NCBI RefSeq assembly: GCF_000327285.1
Contig: NZ_HE998567.1
Location: forward strand, 1,379,649-1,443,648
Origin: Holdemania massiliensis AP2
Lineage (GTDB): Bacteria; Bacillota_I; Bacilli_A; Erysipelotrichales; Erysipelotrichaceae
DNA length: 64,000 bases
Direction: 5' to 3'
Part shown: one piece after another, positions 32,580-41,212 of the stretch
Numbering within the stretch: the first letter of the stretch is position 1
Layout of the letters: the number at the start of each line of letters is the position of its first letter
Notes under the pieces: model-generated
The model's input: only the letters and a program-made list of their open reading frames with translations
Told to the model about the DNA's origin: nothing
Databases searched by the model: none
Program-made: the position numbers and the translations under genes

Positions 32580-33815
32580 TTACTTTGTGCCTTTGGTTCC
32601 TTTGGTGCCGCCGCTTTTCTTATTTGCGCTGTAGCTGGCAAGCAAGTTTGTTTCGTAGGAAAAGATCATTTTCTCCCGTCTGCGCTGCCGATCAATCGCC
32701 TGGGTGATCAAGGCATCCATCAGCTGAGTGAAGCTGACTCCTACCGGCTGCCACAGATAGTAAGCCAAAGAGCCTGGAATGGTATTGATTTCATTCACAT
32801 AAATTGCCCCGGAATCTCCATCCATCATAAAATCAATCCGGCAGACACCGCTGGCGCCTAACACTTTGAACGTTTCGATAGCCAAATTTCGGATTTTTTC
32901 CGTCGTTGCTTCATCCACTGGAGCCGGCACGATGCGCGCCGCATTGGCCATTCCGCCTTCAGCACTCTTGGCTCCTCCCTTAGATCCGCACTTAGAACCG
33001 CCCTTTGCGGCAGACTGTCCTAAATACTTATCCTTAAAGCTCATAATCTCATCCTGTTTGCCGACTTCTTCAAGCACGCTGGCCTGGCAGTCAAAACAGC
33101 TGCCTAAAACGGAACAGTTGATCTCCCGCAGATTTTTGACCATCTGTTCAACCACGATTTTGTTATCATACTGTCGGGCATCTTCAACACCGGCAATGAA
33201 TTCTTCATCATTATGGGCAATCGTTATCCCCACCGAAGATCCCAAGCACGCCGGTTTCATGACAACTGGATAACCCAGTTCATGAACCTTAGCTAAAATT
33301 TCATCCTGTTTTTGTGCAAATTCATGTCCATAAAGCCACAGCCATGGACAGACCGGAAGGCCGCTGTTCTGCAGAATATGCTTCATCACTGCTTTGTCCT
33401 GGCCCGCGGCCGCACCGATGACATCACATCCAGCATATGGAATCTTCAGCATCTCCAAATATCCCTGAATTGTTCCATCCTCACCATTGGTTCCGTGCAT
33501 GATCGGAACAATCACATCGACAGTGCCGATCGGCTTGGTGAACAGGCCTTTTTTTATAGGTTCAACAATCACTTCCTTGCCTTTTTTCACCAGAACAACC
33601 GGCGTTGCTTTTTGAATGAGTTCGTTAAGATCTTTATAGTTTTCGATATCCAATAATGCCGGGGATGAATAAAAATCCCGCTGTTTTGATACATATAACG
33701 GAATTACTTCATAACGTTCTTTATCCAGAGCTTCGATGCCCTGCAGAGCAGAAATCACGCTGACCTCATGCTCGACGGATTCACCGCCGAAAACTATTCC
33801 AACACGAATTTTCAT
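32580..33815 (-). CDS. ddl: D-alanine-D-alanine ligase
   Basis: Makes the D-Ala-D-Ala end of peptidoglycan precursors using ATP-grasp chemistry. It is 411 aa. Motifs: GIVFGGESVEHEVSVIS, IMHGTNGEDGTIQGYLE, YPVVMKPACLGSSVGI, VCRIDFMM and YVNEINTIPGSLAYYLW. Between FKDKYLGQSA and ARIVPAPV there is a Lys/Gly/Ser-rich loop (AAKGGSKCGSKGGAKSAEG) in the omega-loop region. A similar but shorter loop is typical of many Firmicute Ddl enzymes. The C-terminal tail SGGTKGTKGTK repeats a three-residue unit and is unusual. An extended -10 (TGATATAAT) lies about 80 bases upstream. A MurF-like ligase is encoded 3 kb away. Confidence 0.93.
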   Translation of the reverse strand: MKIRVGIVFGGESVEHEVSVISALQGIEALDKERYEVIPLYVSKQRDFYSSPALLDIENYKDLNELIQKATPVVLVKKGKEVIVEPIKKGLFTKPIGTVDVIVPIMHGTNGEDGTIQGYLEMLKIPYAGCDVIGAAAGQDKAVMKHILQNSGLPVCPWLWLYGHEFAQKQDEILAKVHELGYPVVMKPACLGSSVGITIAHNDEEFIAGVEDARQYDNKIVVEQMVKNLREINCSVLGSCFDCQASVLEEVGKQDEIMSFKDKYLGQSAAKGGSKCGSKGGAKSAEGGMANAARIVPAPVDEATTEKIRNLAIETFKVLGASGVCRIDFMMDGDSGAIYVNEINTIPGSLAYYLWQPVGVSFTQLMDALITQAIDRQRRREKMIFSYETNLLASYSANKKSGGTKGTKGTK

Positions 33816-33993
33816 ACTTCACTCTCCTAATCTGACCTCTTCTTACTGTATGCCGGAAGGGGTCCTCCATTTCCTTGATTTCCAGGAAATCCTTGTTTAT
33901 TATATCAGATTTTCATCAGGTTGACCTTGTATTTTAAGCTTAATCATTATAATCTATAACTAACCGTGATTTATTGATGGAAAGGATAAGATT

Positions 33994-35259
33994 ATGATTC
34001 CTAAAGATATCTTAAAAAAGATCAAGCCCTGGATGTGGCTGTCCACGTATATTGTACTGCTGCTTTTTGCGATGTTACACTTTCAGGATCTGATGAGTGT
34101 TCTCCGCCGCTTGTTTCATCTGTTAACTCCCTTGTTTTATGCCATCGGCATCGCCTTCGTATTAAATCAGCCGATGAAAGCGATCGAAAAAGGATTAATC
34201 AAGTTGATTCAGGCTCTGCCGCATAACAAAAAAACCAAACCTCAGCAAGAACCAAAGGTGCGGGGCATTTCAATTTTTCTGACTTTGCTTTTAGCGTTGG
34301 CTGTCCTATTTGTTTTGTCGAGTATTATTTTCCCACAGCTGATTGCTTCCATCGTTCAGTTGTTCAACAACTGCGTTGTTTATTTAGGCAACATTGTGGA
34401 AAACATCAACAGCTTATTAGCCAGTTTGCATTTGGAAAACATTGAATGGGATTTCGATACCGTGAAAGTGCAGGCTGCTTTAGATCAACTTGGATTGAGC
34501 GCAGATAAACTTCTCCAAACTGCTACCAACTGGGTCGGCGGTACAGGCATGACCGTGATTAACAATATCTCGGCGATCACCGTTGGTTTAAGTAATTGGG
34601 TTATGGGTTTTATGTTAAGTCTTTATTTGCTTTCCAGCAAAGAAAAATTCATTCGGCAGCTAAAAAAACTAATCGGGGCCTTGCTTCCATTATCGGCTGC
34701 CAACCGAGTTTTGACCTTGGGTAGAAAAACAAACCAGACATTCTCCAACTTTATCTCTGGTCAACTGCTGGAAGCTTGTATTTTAGCTATGTTGTACTAC
34801 GTTTCCATGACTTTATTCAAGATGCCTTATGCGATGTTAATCAGCACTGTAATTGGAGTCACCAGTATTGTTCCTATGTTCGGAGCAATGCTTGGCATGG
34901 CCTTCGGCTGTGTTCTTATCTTTGCGATCAATCCATGGATGTCCTTGTTTTTCATGATTTACTTCCAAATTGTTCAGCAATTTGAAAACAATCTGATTTA
35001 TCCCCGAGTTGTAGGAAACTCAGTAGGCCTTCCAGGAATCTGGGTTCTGCTTTCCATCGTGGTGTTCGGCGGTTTATTGGGATTATTTGGCATGTTAATT
35101 GCTGTTCCAGCAACAGCTGTACTGTACACTTTATTAGGTGAATTCGTTAATAGCCGGATGCGGAAAAAAGGACAGGTTCTAGATGAGTCAGGCTTACTAA
35201 GTGTGAAGTCAAAGGTAAAAGAAGAAGCTTCACCTACTGCTGAGGATGAAATCAATTAA
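33994..35259 (+). CDS. AI-2E-family transporter (YtvI/PerM type)
   Basis: A 421-aa membrane protein with about seven or eight helices. Family marks are LFYAIGIAFVLNQPMKAIEKGL near the N-terminus, the glycine-rich middle, and FISGQLLEACILAMLYYVSMTLFKMPYA through FENNLIYPRVVGNSVGLPGIWVLLSIVVFGG, the conserved AI-2E block. Members export varied small molecules, and some are Na+/H+ antiporters; the name does not prove autoinducer transport. GGAAAGGAT precedes ATG 33994. A TATAAT lies at 33948-33953. Confidence 0.9.
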   Translation: MIPKDILKKIKPWMWLSTYIVLLLFAMLHFQDLMSVLRRLFHLLTPLFYAIGIAFVLNQPMKAIEKGLIKLIQALPHNKKTKPQQEPKVRGISIFLTLLLALAVLFVLSSIIFPQLIASIVQLFNNCVVYLGNIVENINSLLASLHLENIEWDFDTVKVQAALDQLGLSADKLLQTATNWVGGTGMTVINNISAITVGLSNWVMGFMLSLYLLSSKEKFIRQLKKLIGALLPLSAANRVLTLGRKTNQTFSNFISGQLLEACILAMLYYVSMTLFKMPYAMLISTVIGVTSIVPMFGAMLGMAFGCVLIFAINPWMSLFFMIYFQIVQQFENNLIYPRVVGNSVGLPGIWVLLSIVVFGGLLGLFGMLIAVPATAVLYTLLGEFVNSRMRKKGQVLDESGLLSVKSKVKEEASPTAEDEIN

Positions 35260-35282
35260 ACTTTAAATATTAGAATTTCACT

Positions 35283-35310
35283 GCAAGGCTTTTAAAAGTC
35301 TTGCTTTTTT
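35283..35310 (+). terminator. Terminator of the AI-2E transporter gene
   Basis: GCAAGGCTTTT and AAAAGTCTTGC pair directly, followed by a T run. Confidence 0.9.
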
Positions 35311-35471
35311 ATACTTTAATCCAGTGCGAACCTGAGGTGAACATGAAATCCCTAGGAGGTTCGCACCGGAAATATGTGAAAAATGAAGAAAGTATTGTAA
35401 GTACAACGATGTTTAGTTATGATAGAGATACGATAAGAATCATATGGGTACCTTTTAGTTTCTTATTAACT
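35311..35471 (+). promoter_or_regulatory. CRISPR leader with inverted repeat
   Basis: An AT-rich, gene-free stretch directly before the first CRISPR repeat. GTGCGAACCT (35324-35333) and AGGTTCGCAC (35357-35366) form an exact 10-bp inverted repeat with a 23-base gap. Similar GTGCGAAC...GTTCGCAC elements are known to me downstream of cas2 in type I-C loci. Transcription of the array is expected from here, on the plus strand. Confidence 0.65.
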
Positions 35472-35841
35472 GTCGCATCGCTCACGCGGTGCGTGGATTG
35501 AAATCTGAATCTCCCGTTAGTGGAGATCCGCAGCAGGGTCGCATCGCTCACGCGGTGCGTGGATTGAAATACTAGCCCCTGGTTTTGTTACTAATTTGCC
35601 ACCGGTCGCATCGCTCACGCGGTGCGTGGATTGAAATAGTGCAGGCCGATCAAGACGGTTAAGTATAATAGGTCGCATCGCTCACGCGGTGCGTGGATTG
35701 AAATAAGTAATGGCGGTTTTTGCGAATTTTATGGTGGCGTCGCATCACGCAAGTGGTGCGTGGATTGAAATAGTGTAAAGAGTGTGGCAACATCAGCACT
35801 GAAGTTAGTTGCATCGCTCAAGCTGTTTCTTGCATTAAGAT
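35472..35841 (+). CRISPR. Short CRISPR array, type I-C-like repeats, no adjacent cas genes
   Basis: Four identical 33-base repeats begin at 35472, 35538, 35605 and 35672. Each starts GTCGCATCGC and ends GCGTGGATTGAAAT, the type I-C pattern. A fifth (35739-35771) differs at four bases, and a sixth (35808-35841) is badly decayed, as expected at the trailer. Spacers are 33, 34, 34, 34 and 36 bases. Repeat positions 3-10 and 15-22 form an 8-bp stem with a TCAC loop. Neighbours are a permease gene and an asparaginase gene; no cas gene is in the window. The spacers have no match that I can see in this window. Confidence 0.95.
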
Positions 35842-35923
35842 TGTTCCATTTGTCTTTGTTAATTTACAAATCAGTATTGCTTAGCAGCTAACCAGTTCTT
35901 ATCTCATTCAAGGATATACATCG

Positions 35924-35962
35924 AAAAAAGCCTGTCTTCATTTTAATATGAAAACAGGCTTT
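35924..35962 (-). terminator. Terminator of the hydrolase-MurF-asparaginase operon
   Basis: AAAGCCTGT and ACAGGCTTT pair with TTCAT/ATGAA extension, with a T run on the minus strand. Confidence 0.85.
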
Positions 35963-35976
35963 GCTACTTTTTCTAA

Positions 35977-36894
35977 CTAATCTACATCTTGGTCTGCAAC
36001 ATTCCAAGGACGAATTACACACCCCTCCGATGTCAGTTCGGCAACACAGACCTTCGCAGAATGATCTTGATCACTGACAACAAAGGCAAATTTGATATTG
36101 GTTCCAACACCCCAGCGGCCATCTTTATCTACACAGATTAAGGAAATCGCCTCAGCTTGTCCACGCTTACGAATCAACTTTTGGGTAAATTCTGCAACTA
36201 AAGTTGAGGCCGCCTCTTGGGGCTCCTGCCCCTGCTGCATTCTACGCACTACTTCATAGCTCAGACAGCCTTTCATAATTTCCTCGCCAACCCCCGTCGC
36301 TGCCGCGGCTCCAATATCGCTGTCTGCATAGAAACCACTTCCGCAAATTGGAGAATCACCCACACGCCCCGGCATCTTCATAAATAAGCCCGATGTTGAT
36401 GTTCCAGAAGCTAGCGTTCCTCGGCTATCCAAACAACAGACACCCACAGTATCATGTCCTTTATAGCTGGATAAGGACTCTGGCTGCGCTTTTCGCTGCT
36501 CATAGATCATCTGCGCTTCTGGCGTTAACAATTTCTTCATTTCTAATCCAGATTGAATCGCATATTGCCGAGCGCCCTCACCAACCAGAAAATTATTAAA
36601 CTGATAGTCGGCACACTGTTTGGCCAAAGTGAAGGCTGACGCTACATTTTCAACACAGCCAACCGCACCGACCGATAACGTGTCTCCATCCATATATCCC
36701 CCATCCAGTTGAACCACGCCTGCTTGATTGGGCAAACCTGAATAACCAACCGAATGAAAGCGAGGATCATTCTCTACGTTCGTAATTACAGTTGTCAAAG
36801 CTGCCTCAGCCGTTCCTGCTTCCCGCAGCGCTGTTTCAGCCAGCTTAACCCCTTCTGCAGCCATTTTCCAGGTTGCAATCACAGTCCATTTCAT
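35977..36894 (-). CDS. N4-(beta-N-acetylglucosaminyl)-asparaginase / isoaspartyl peptidase family
   Basis: A 305-aa N-terminal-nucleophile hydrolase. The precursor should cut itself before Thr149 in the motif YKGHDTVGVCCLD, making alpha and beta chains. The substrate loop SGTSTSGLFMKMPGRVGDSPI and the GAGFY-like CGSGFYADSDIGAAAATGVGEEI are the family pattern and favour the glycosylasparaginase branch. Bacterial members may instead cleave isoaspartyl dipeptides. It is the last gene of a three-gene operon after an alpha/beta hydrolase and a MurF-like ligase; the gap to murF is only 12 bases. Confidence 0.88.
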   Translation of the reverse strand: MKWTVIATWKMAAEGVKLAETALREAGTAEAALTTVITNVENDPRFHSVGYSGLPNQAGVVQLDGGYMDGDTLSVGAVGCVENVASAFTLAKQCADYQFNNFLVGEGARQYAIQSGLEMKKLLTPEAQMIYEQRKAQPESLSSYKGHDTVGVCCLDSRGTLASGTSTSGLFMKMPGRVGDSPICGSGFYADSDIGAAAATGVGEEIMKGCLSYEVVRRMQQGQEPQEAASTLVAEFTQKLIRKRGQAEAISLICVDKDGRWGVGTNIKFAFVVSDQDHSAKVCVAELTSEGCVIRPWNVADQDVD

Positions 36895-36906
36895 CCTTTT
36901 CTGCCC

Positions 36907-38514
36907 TTATTGATTAAACGCATCCGGCAAATCATTCTCCAACAGGATTGTATCGGTATAAGACGCTTTTTGATAGACCAAAGCAAACGCTTCCTTGACT
37001 GTCGCTACGACATGCACATGATCCATATCAAAACCGCATGCCTGCAAGCCCTCGACAATCGGCTCAGTCTGCCGCTTGCCTACCAGAATCACTTCGTCTG
37101 CACAATCCTTCACCTTCATACCAAACTGCTTGTTGATCTCATGCTGGCGCGGTCCTAAATCGATCATGCCCGGAGTTACGATAAACCGCGTTCCCGGCAT
37201 CGTCTTTAATACCTGCAAGGACATCGCAGAACCTACCGGATTGGAGTTAAACGCATCATCAATAAAGGTATAACCATTGATCTTTTTAACTTCCAGCCGA
37301 TGTTCAACATAACGCACCTGTGCTATTGCACTCTGCAGCTGCTCCCAGCTTACTCCCAAATGCCGGCCAACGGCAACCGCGGCCAAAATATTGGCAATAT
37401 TGTGTTCACCCAAAAGACGGGTTTTAAACGGAATATCGGCTCCTTCCCGAGTATGAATATCAAACGTTGACCCCTGCGGACCAAAACTGATATTCACAGC
37501 GCGGTAATCCACATCCGTTTGCTCAATCCCATACCAGGCAATCGGGCATTTATTTTTAATATAGTAGTTCCGAATCAACTCGTTATCCTTATTCAATACT
37601 CCGAAACCCGTAACCGGCAGCTTCTCGATCATCTTCATTTTCTCTGTGATGATATTTTCCTGAGAACCGAAAGTATTCAAATGCTGCGGTCCAATCGAAG
37701 TGACCAAGCCAATCTGCGGCTGAACAAAATCCATCAGCTGTTCGATATCACCCACATGATCCGCTCCCATTTCGCAGATGAAAACCTCATGCGTGGGTTT
37801 CAGCTGCTGACGAATTGTAATCGTAATGCCCATCGGTGTATTGAAGGATGCGGGAGTCGGCAAGGAGTAGAATTTCTCAGAAAGAATCTGCTGCAGAATA
37901 TTTTTAGAAGAAGTCTTGCCATAGCTGCCAGTGATCCCGATCTTAATCAGCTGGTCATGTTTCTTTAAAATATCTTTTGCCAATTTCATATAGTGCTTTT
38001 TTATCAGCTTCTCAAACGGGCTTGTAATCCATGCCATCGGAAAAATGAAAAGCCAGTTGATCCAGCAGGCCGCAACCACCCAGACAACCCAGACAGGATA
38101 ATCAGTGAACATCACAGCCGGGATTAACCAAAGACAGTTCAATATAAACATCACTGCAATCTGACGCTTAACCCGCGCTGTCATCGCCAGAGGTTTGATA
38201 TAGTTTTTCTTCTTTTCCAAATACAGCATCATGCCGCCGATCAAGACCGCCAGCCACACTGTCGCGATTTTACCCAGACGATAATCCGGAATGATGATGC
38301 ACCCCAGCGCCAATACAATGATCAACACAGGAAACAGCCAGTGCTTCCATACTTTCAGCTGATCTTTTCCCCATTGAATATAGCGGCCAGGCTCATAGCG
38401 GTTCTGCTGGAACATATGCAAGGCATGTTTCCAGGGAACGACCATCATACACAAAAGCAGTGCTGTAAACAGCACTTTTTCTAACAAATCCTGAATCTGT
38501 CGTAAAAAATCCAT
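36907..38514 (-). CDS. MurF-like Mur ligase with N-terminal membrane domain
   Basis: A 535-aa Mur ligase. Residues 1-170 carry about four to five membrane helices (LEKVLFTALLLCMMVVPW, LFPVLIIVLALGCIIIP, IATVWLAVLIGGMMLYL, WVVWVVAACWINWLFIFP). The ligase begins near 190 with the ATP loop IGITGSYGKTSSKNIL, then FICEMGADHVGDIEQLMDF, LGEHNIANILAAVAVG and DDAFNSNPVGS. This matches UDP-MurNAc-tripeptide:D-Ala-D-Ala ligase (MurF) most closely, but MurF is normally soluble and about 450 aa. It could modify a lipid-linked substrate. It lies one base after an alpha/beta hydrolase gene and 12 bases before an asparaginase gene. Confidence 0.85.
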   Translation of the reverse strand: MDFLRQIQDLLEKVLFTALLLCMMVVPWKHALHMFQQNRYEPGRYIQWGKDQLKVWKHWLFPVLIIVLALGCIIIPDYRLGKIATVWLAVLIGGMMLYLEKKKNYIKPLAMTARVKRQIAVMFILNCLWLIPAVMFTDYPVWVVWVVAACWINWLFIFPMAWITSPFEKLIKKHYMKLAKDILKKHDQLIKIGITGSYGKTSSKNILQQILSEKFYSLPTPASFNTPMGITITIRQQLKPTHEVFICEMGADHVGDIEQLMDFVQPQIGLVTSIGPQHLNTFGSQENIITEKMKMIEKLPVTGFGVLNKDNELIRNYYIKNKCPIAWYGIEQTDVDYRAVNISFGPQGSTFDIHTREGADIPFKTRLLGEHNIANILAAVAVGRHLGVSWEQLQSAIAQVRYVEHRLEVKKINGYTFIDDAFNSNPVGSAMSLQVLKTMPGTRFIVTPGMIDLGPRQHEINKQFGMKVKDCADEVILVGKRQTEPIVEGLQACGFDMDHVHVVATVKEAFALVYQKASYTDTILLENDLPDAFNQ

Positions 38515-38515
38515 G

Positions 38516-39274
38516 TCAATCCTCCCAGTCTTCCTTTAAAAAGACATCCAAACACCGGTTAAACCGAGCGCTCTGGTTAAAATAAGCGAAATGATCATCA
38601 CCTTCAAAAATTGCCAGTCCGGCATTTTTCATCTTCGCTTCCATTTGTTTCCCCATCCAAAGCGGTGCGGCTTCGTCGTTTTCTCCCCATACTAATAAGA
38701 CTGGAACTGTAATGTCTTCCAGCATATCGCTGACGTCATCGTTGACAACTTTAACGAAGGTTTCACGCATGACGCCGGTCGCATTGCGGTAATCATCAGA
38801 TCCGGATTTGCGCTTAAATTCTTCCAGCATGGCTTCGTTGCCTGTCATTGAAATTGCTTTTTTTGCTGCCTTATAACCCGCAATTTTTATTTTTGCCTGC
38901 CAACTCTGCTTCGGCCGAATTCCCGCGGCGCCCGTCAGCACCATTTTATGCACAGGATTTTTTGCAGCGTAATGGATCGCCACTCGGCAGCCAAAGGAAT
39001 GGCCGATGAGAATCGGATCCTGAATGTCAAAAGACTGACAAAAGGCCTCCAGAAATTCCCGGTATTCCGGTACGCCCCAGGCAGCTGGCGGTTCATCGCT
39101 TTGACCAAAGCCAGGAAAATCGAAATTAAAAACCCGGAAATGCTTCTTCAGATGGTTATAAGCAGGTTCCATCATGATCATACGCTGCCGCCACCCATGC
39201 AAAAGCACGACATCGCGGCCCTGCCCTTCTGTCGCAACTTCGATATTCAGTCCGTTAATTTTTATTTGCGGCAT
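38516..39274 (-). CDS. Alpha/beta-fold hydrolase
   Basis: A 252-aa hydrolase. The oxyanion region is VVLLHGWRQRM, the nucleophile elbow LIGHSFGCRVAIHYA, the acid LLVWGENDEAAPL and the His FEGDDHFAYFNQ, so the triad looks complete. The family ranges from esterases to haloalkane dehalogenases and peptide hydrolases, so the substrate cannot be inferred. It is first in an operon with a membrane MurF-like ligase, which hints at an envelope substrate. Confidence 0.88.
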   Translation of the reverse strand: MPQIKINGLNIEVATEGQGRDVVLLHGWRQRMIMMEPAYNHLKKHFRVFNFDFPGFGQSDEPPAAWGVPEYREFLEAFCQSFDIQDPILIGHSFGCRVAIHYAAKNPVHKMVLTGAAGIRPKQSWQAKIKIAGYKAAKKAISMTGNEAMLEEFKRKSGSDDYRNATGVMRETFVKVVNDDVSDMLEDITVPVLLVWGENDEAAPLWMGKQMEAKMKNAGLAIFEGDDHFAYFNQSARFNRCLDVFLKEDWED

Positions 39275-39425
39275 AAAAATCCTCCATTGTTTCTACTTTA
39301 TTATATGCAATCTTCACAAGCTTGGAAAGTACAAAAATAATATTCAGAATAAGCAAAATAAGATATTGAAGATTTTGAGGATTCAGCGTATAATAGAGAC
39401 ATGTAAAAGAAAGGAGATCGAAGTC

Positions 39426-39791
39426 ATGTTTGAGTGGGTTAAGGGCAACGCCTACACGATGTTAGTGACCTTGTATCCAAACAATTTCACATTGAACAAC
39501 GTAGCGGCTGCCTATTTTGAAGATATTCGATGGTGCTGTATCGGACTGGACCGAGAAGAACGGAAAGTTGCGATCCGCCCCGTAACCAAGCGAGAAGTAG
39601 ATTTAAAACTCATCCCGCTGGAGCAGCTGCATAAAGTATCCATGGGAAAGGGATATGCCCGCATCAGCAACAAAGCGCTGATTGAGGAAATCGCCCAGCT
39701 GACAGGCATCGAATGCAACGGGATTAAAGTTCCCGCGCAGTTTGATGAACGCGAAAAAATGCTGATTATTGATCTGAACAATCCCGTATAA
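39426..39791 (+). CDS. Conserved small protein upstream of NfeD/stomatin genes
   Basis: A 121-aa soluble protein, MFEWVKGNAYTMLVTLYPNN..., with no membrane segment. The frame extends to 39174, but AAAGGAG is 8 bases before ATG 39426. It contains FEDIRWCCIGLDREERKVAIRP and a lysine-rich middle, with no catalytic motif that I recognise. It is translated first in an operon with an NfeD-like protein and a band-7 protein, so it may assist membrane-microdomain proteins. The function is unknown. Confidence 0.75.
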   Translation: MFEWVKGNAYTMLVTLYPNNFTLNNVAAAYFEDIRWCCIGLDREERKVAIRPVTKREVDLKLIPLEQLHKVSMGKGYARISNKALIEEIAQLTGIECNGIKVPAQFDEREKMLIIDLNNPV

Positions 39792-39805
39792 GGAGGTGAG
39801 GAAAA

Positions 39806-40237
39806 ATGTATTTCGGTTTATGGATTTTAGTATTCTTGGGGGCTTTAATTGTTGAACTGGCGACCGCAACCAGTCTTGTCAGTATCTGGTTCTGTGTCGG
39901 AGCTTTGTTCGCCTTAGTTGCAATGGCGCTGAATCTGGCATTCATCTGGCAGGTTGTCATCTTCTTTGCGGCATCGCTTGTCTGTCTGGCAATGATCCGA
40001 CCGATGGCCTCGCAGTATCTGCGCGGCAACATTGTGGCCACGAACGCTGATCGTGTGATTGGCCGGCATGTCCAGCTGCTGAAAGACATTACCGGGGAAA
40101 CCTGGGGGGAACTCAAGGTGAACGGTGTCGTCTGGAACGCATCCAGTGTTGACGGACATCCGATTGACGGCGGTTCTTTAGTCGAAATTGTTGCAATCGA
40201 GGGGGCTAAACTCCTCGTGAAAAAATTAGAGGACTGA
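39806..40237 (+). CDS. NfeD-family membrane protein
   Basis: A 143-aa protein with two or three helices in the first 80 residues (WILVFLGALIVELATATSLVSIWFCVGALFALVAMAL, VVIFFAASLVCLAMI). An OB-fold domain follows (IGRHVQLLKDITGETWGELKVNG through GSLVEIVAIEGAKLLVKKL). This is the short NfeD form. NfeD proteins are paired with stomatin-like proteins in membrane microdomains, as here with the next gene. AAGGAGGTGAGG precedes the ATG. Confidence 0.9.
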   Translation: MYFGLWILVFLGALIVELATATSLVSIWFCVGALFALVAMALNLAFIWQVVIFFAASLVCLAMIRPMASQYLRGNIVATNADRVIGRHVQLLKDITGETWGELKVNGVVWNASSVDGHPIDGGSLVEIVAIEGAKLLVKKLED

Positions 40238-40264
40238 ATACTCAGTCAAGAAAGGAAATAAATT

Positions 40265-41179
40265 ATGAATGGGTTCTTACAGATTTTGATCTTCTTAGTT
40301 GTCTTTTTGATTGTGATTGCAGTTATCTGCTACTGCGTGCGAATTGTGCCGCAGGCTAAGGCTTACGTGGTTGAACGATTGGGGGCTTACCACAGCACAT
40401 GGCATACCGGTCCGCACTTTATGGTTCCGTTTATTGACCGGGTTGCCAACAAAGTTTCTTTAAAGGAAATCGTTAAGGATTTCGATCCGCAGCCGGTTAT
40501 CACGAAAGATAACGTTACGATGCAGATCGACACTGTCGTTTATTTTCAGATTACTGATCCGAAGTTATACACTTATGGTGTTGAACGTCCGATCAGCGCA
40601 TTGGAAAATCTGACCGCGACAACCCTGCGTAATATCATCGGTGAATTGGAGCTGGATGAAACGCTGACTTCCCGCGATATCATCAACACCAAGATGCGGG
40701 CAATTCTAGACGAAGCGACAGATCCTTGGGGCGTTAAAGTCGGCCGTGTGGAAGTTAAAAACATCATCCCGCCGCGCGATATTCAGGAATCCATGGAAAA
40801 ACAGATGCGGGCTGAACGTGAACGCCGTGAGGCAATTCTGCGGGCGGAAGGTGAGAAGAAATCCGCAATTCTGACTGCTGAAGGTGAAAAAGAATCGATG
40901 ATTCTGCGCGCTACAGCCAAGAAAGAAGCCATGATCGCGGAAGCGGAAGGCCAGGCTCAGGCTACCGAACGGTTATATGCCGCTCAGGCTAAAGGTATTG
41001 AGATGATTAAGAATTCAGATCCAAGCATGGAATTCTTAACTTTAAAGGGCTATGAAGCCTTGCAGAAAATGGCAGATGGCAAAGCAACAAAGCTGATCAT
41101 CCCAAGCAACCTGCAGGATATCGCCGGAACCTTAGCTTCCTTATCCGAAGTTATTAAACCGGTTGACAACAAAGATTAA
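40265..41179 (+). CDS. Stomatin/prohibitin-type band-7 (SPFH) protein
   Basis: A 304-aa SPFH-domain protein anchored by one N-terminal helix (LQILIFLVVFLIVIAVICYCV). The SPFH domain follows: AKAYVVERLGAYHSTWHTGPHFMVPF, VTMQIDTVVYFQITDP, ALENLTATTLRNIIGELELDE. A long coiled coil of alternating charged repeats (RAEGEKKSAILTAEGEKESM) comes next. This is the slipin/QmcA type that forms large membrane rings with NfeD. Third gene of the operon; a terminator follows. Confidence 0.95.
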   Translation: MNGFLQILIFLVVFLIVIAVICYCVRIVPQAKAYVVERLGAYHSTWHTGPHFMVPFIDRVANKVSLKEIVKDFDPQPVITKDNVTMQIDTVVYFQITDPKLYTYGVERPISALENLTATTLRNIIGELELDETLTSRDIINTKMRAILDEATDPWGVKVGRVEVKNIIPPRDIQESMEKQMRAERERREAILRAEGEKKSAILTAEGEKESMILRATAKKEAMIAEAEGQAQATERLYAAQAKGIEMIKNSDPSMEFLTLKGYEALQKMADGKATKLIIPSNLQDIAGTLASLSEVIKPVDNKD

Positions 41180-41185
41180 TGGAAT

Positions 41186-41212
41186 AAGGCGCCGTCTTGA
41201 CGCCTTTTCTTA
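41186..41212 (+). terminator. Terminator of the NfeD/stomatin operon
   Basis: AAGGCG and CGCCTT form a stem followed by TTCTT. Confidence 0.7.

Noticed and set aside
35472-35841. A match between a CRISPR spacer and DNA in this window (self-targeting)
   Set aside because: I saw no long match by eye; only a computed search would settle it.
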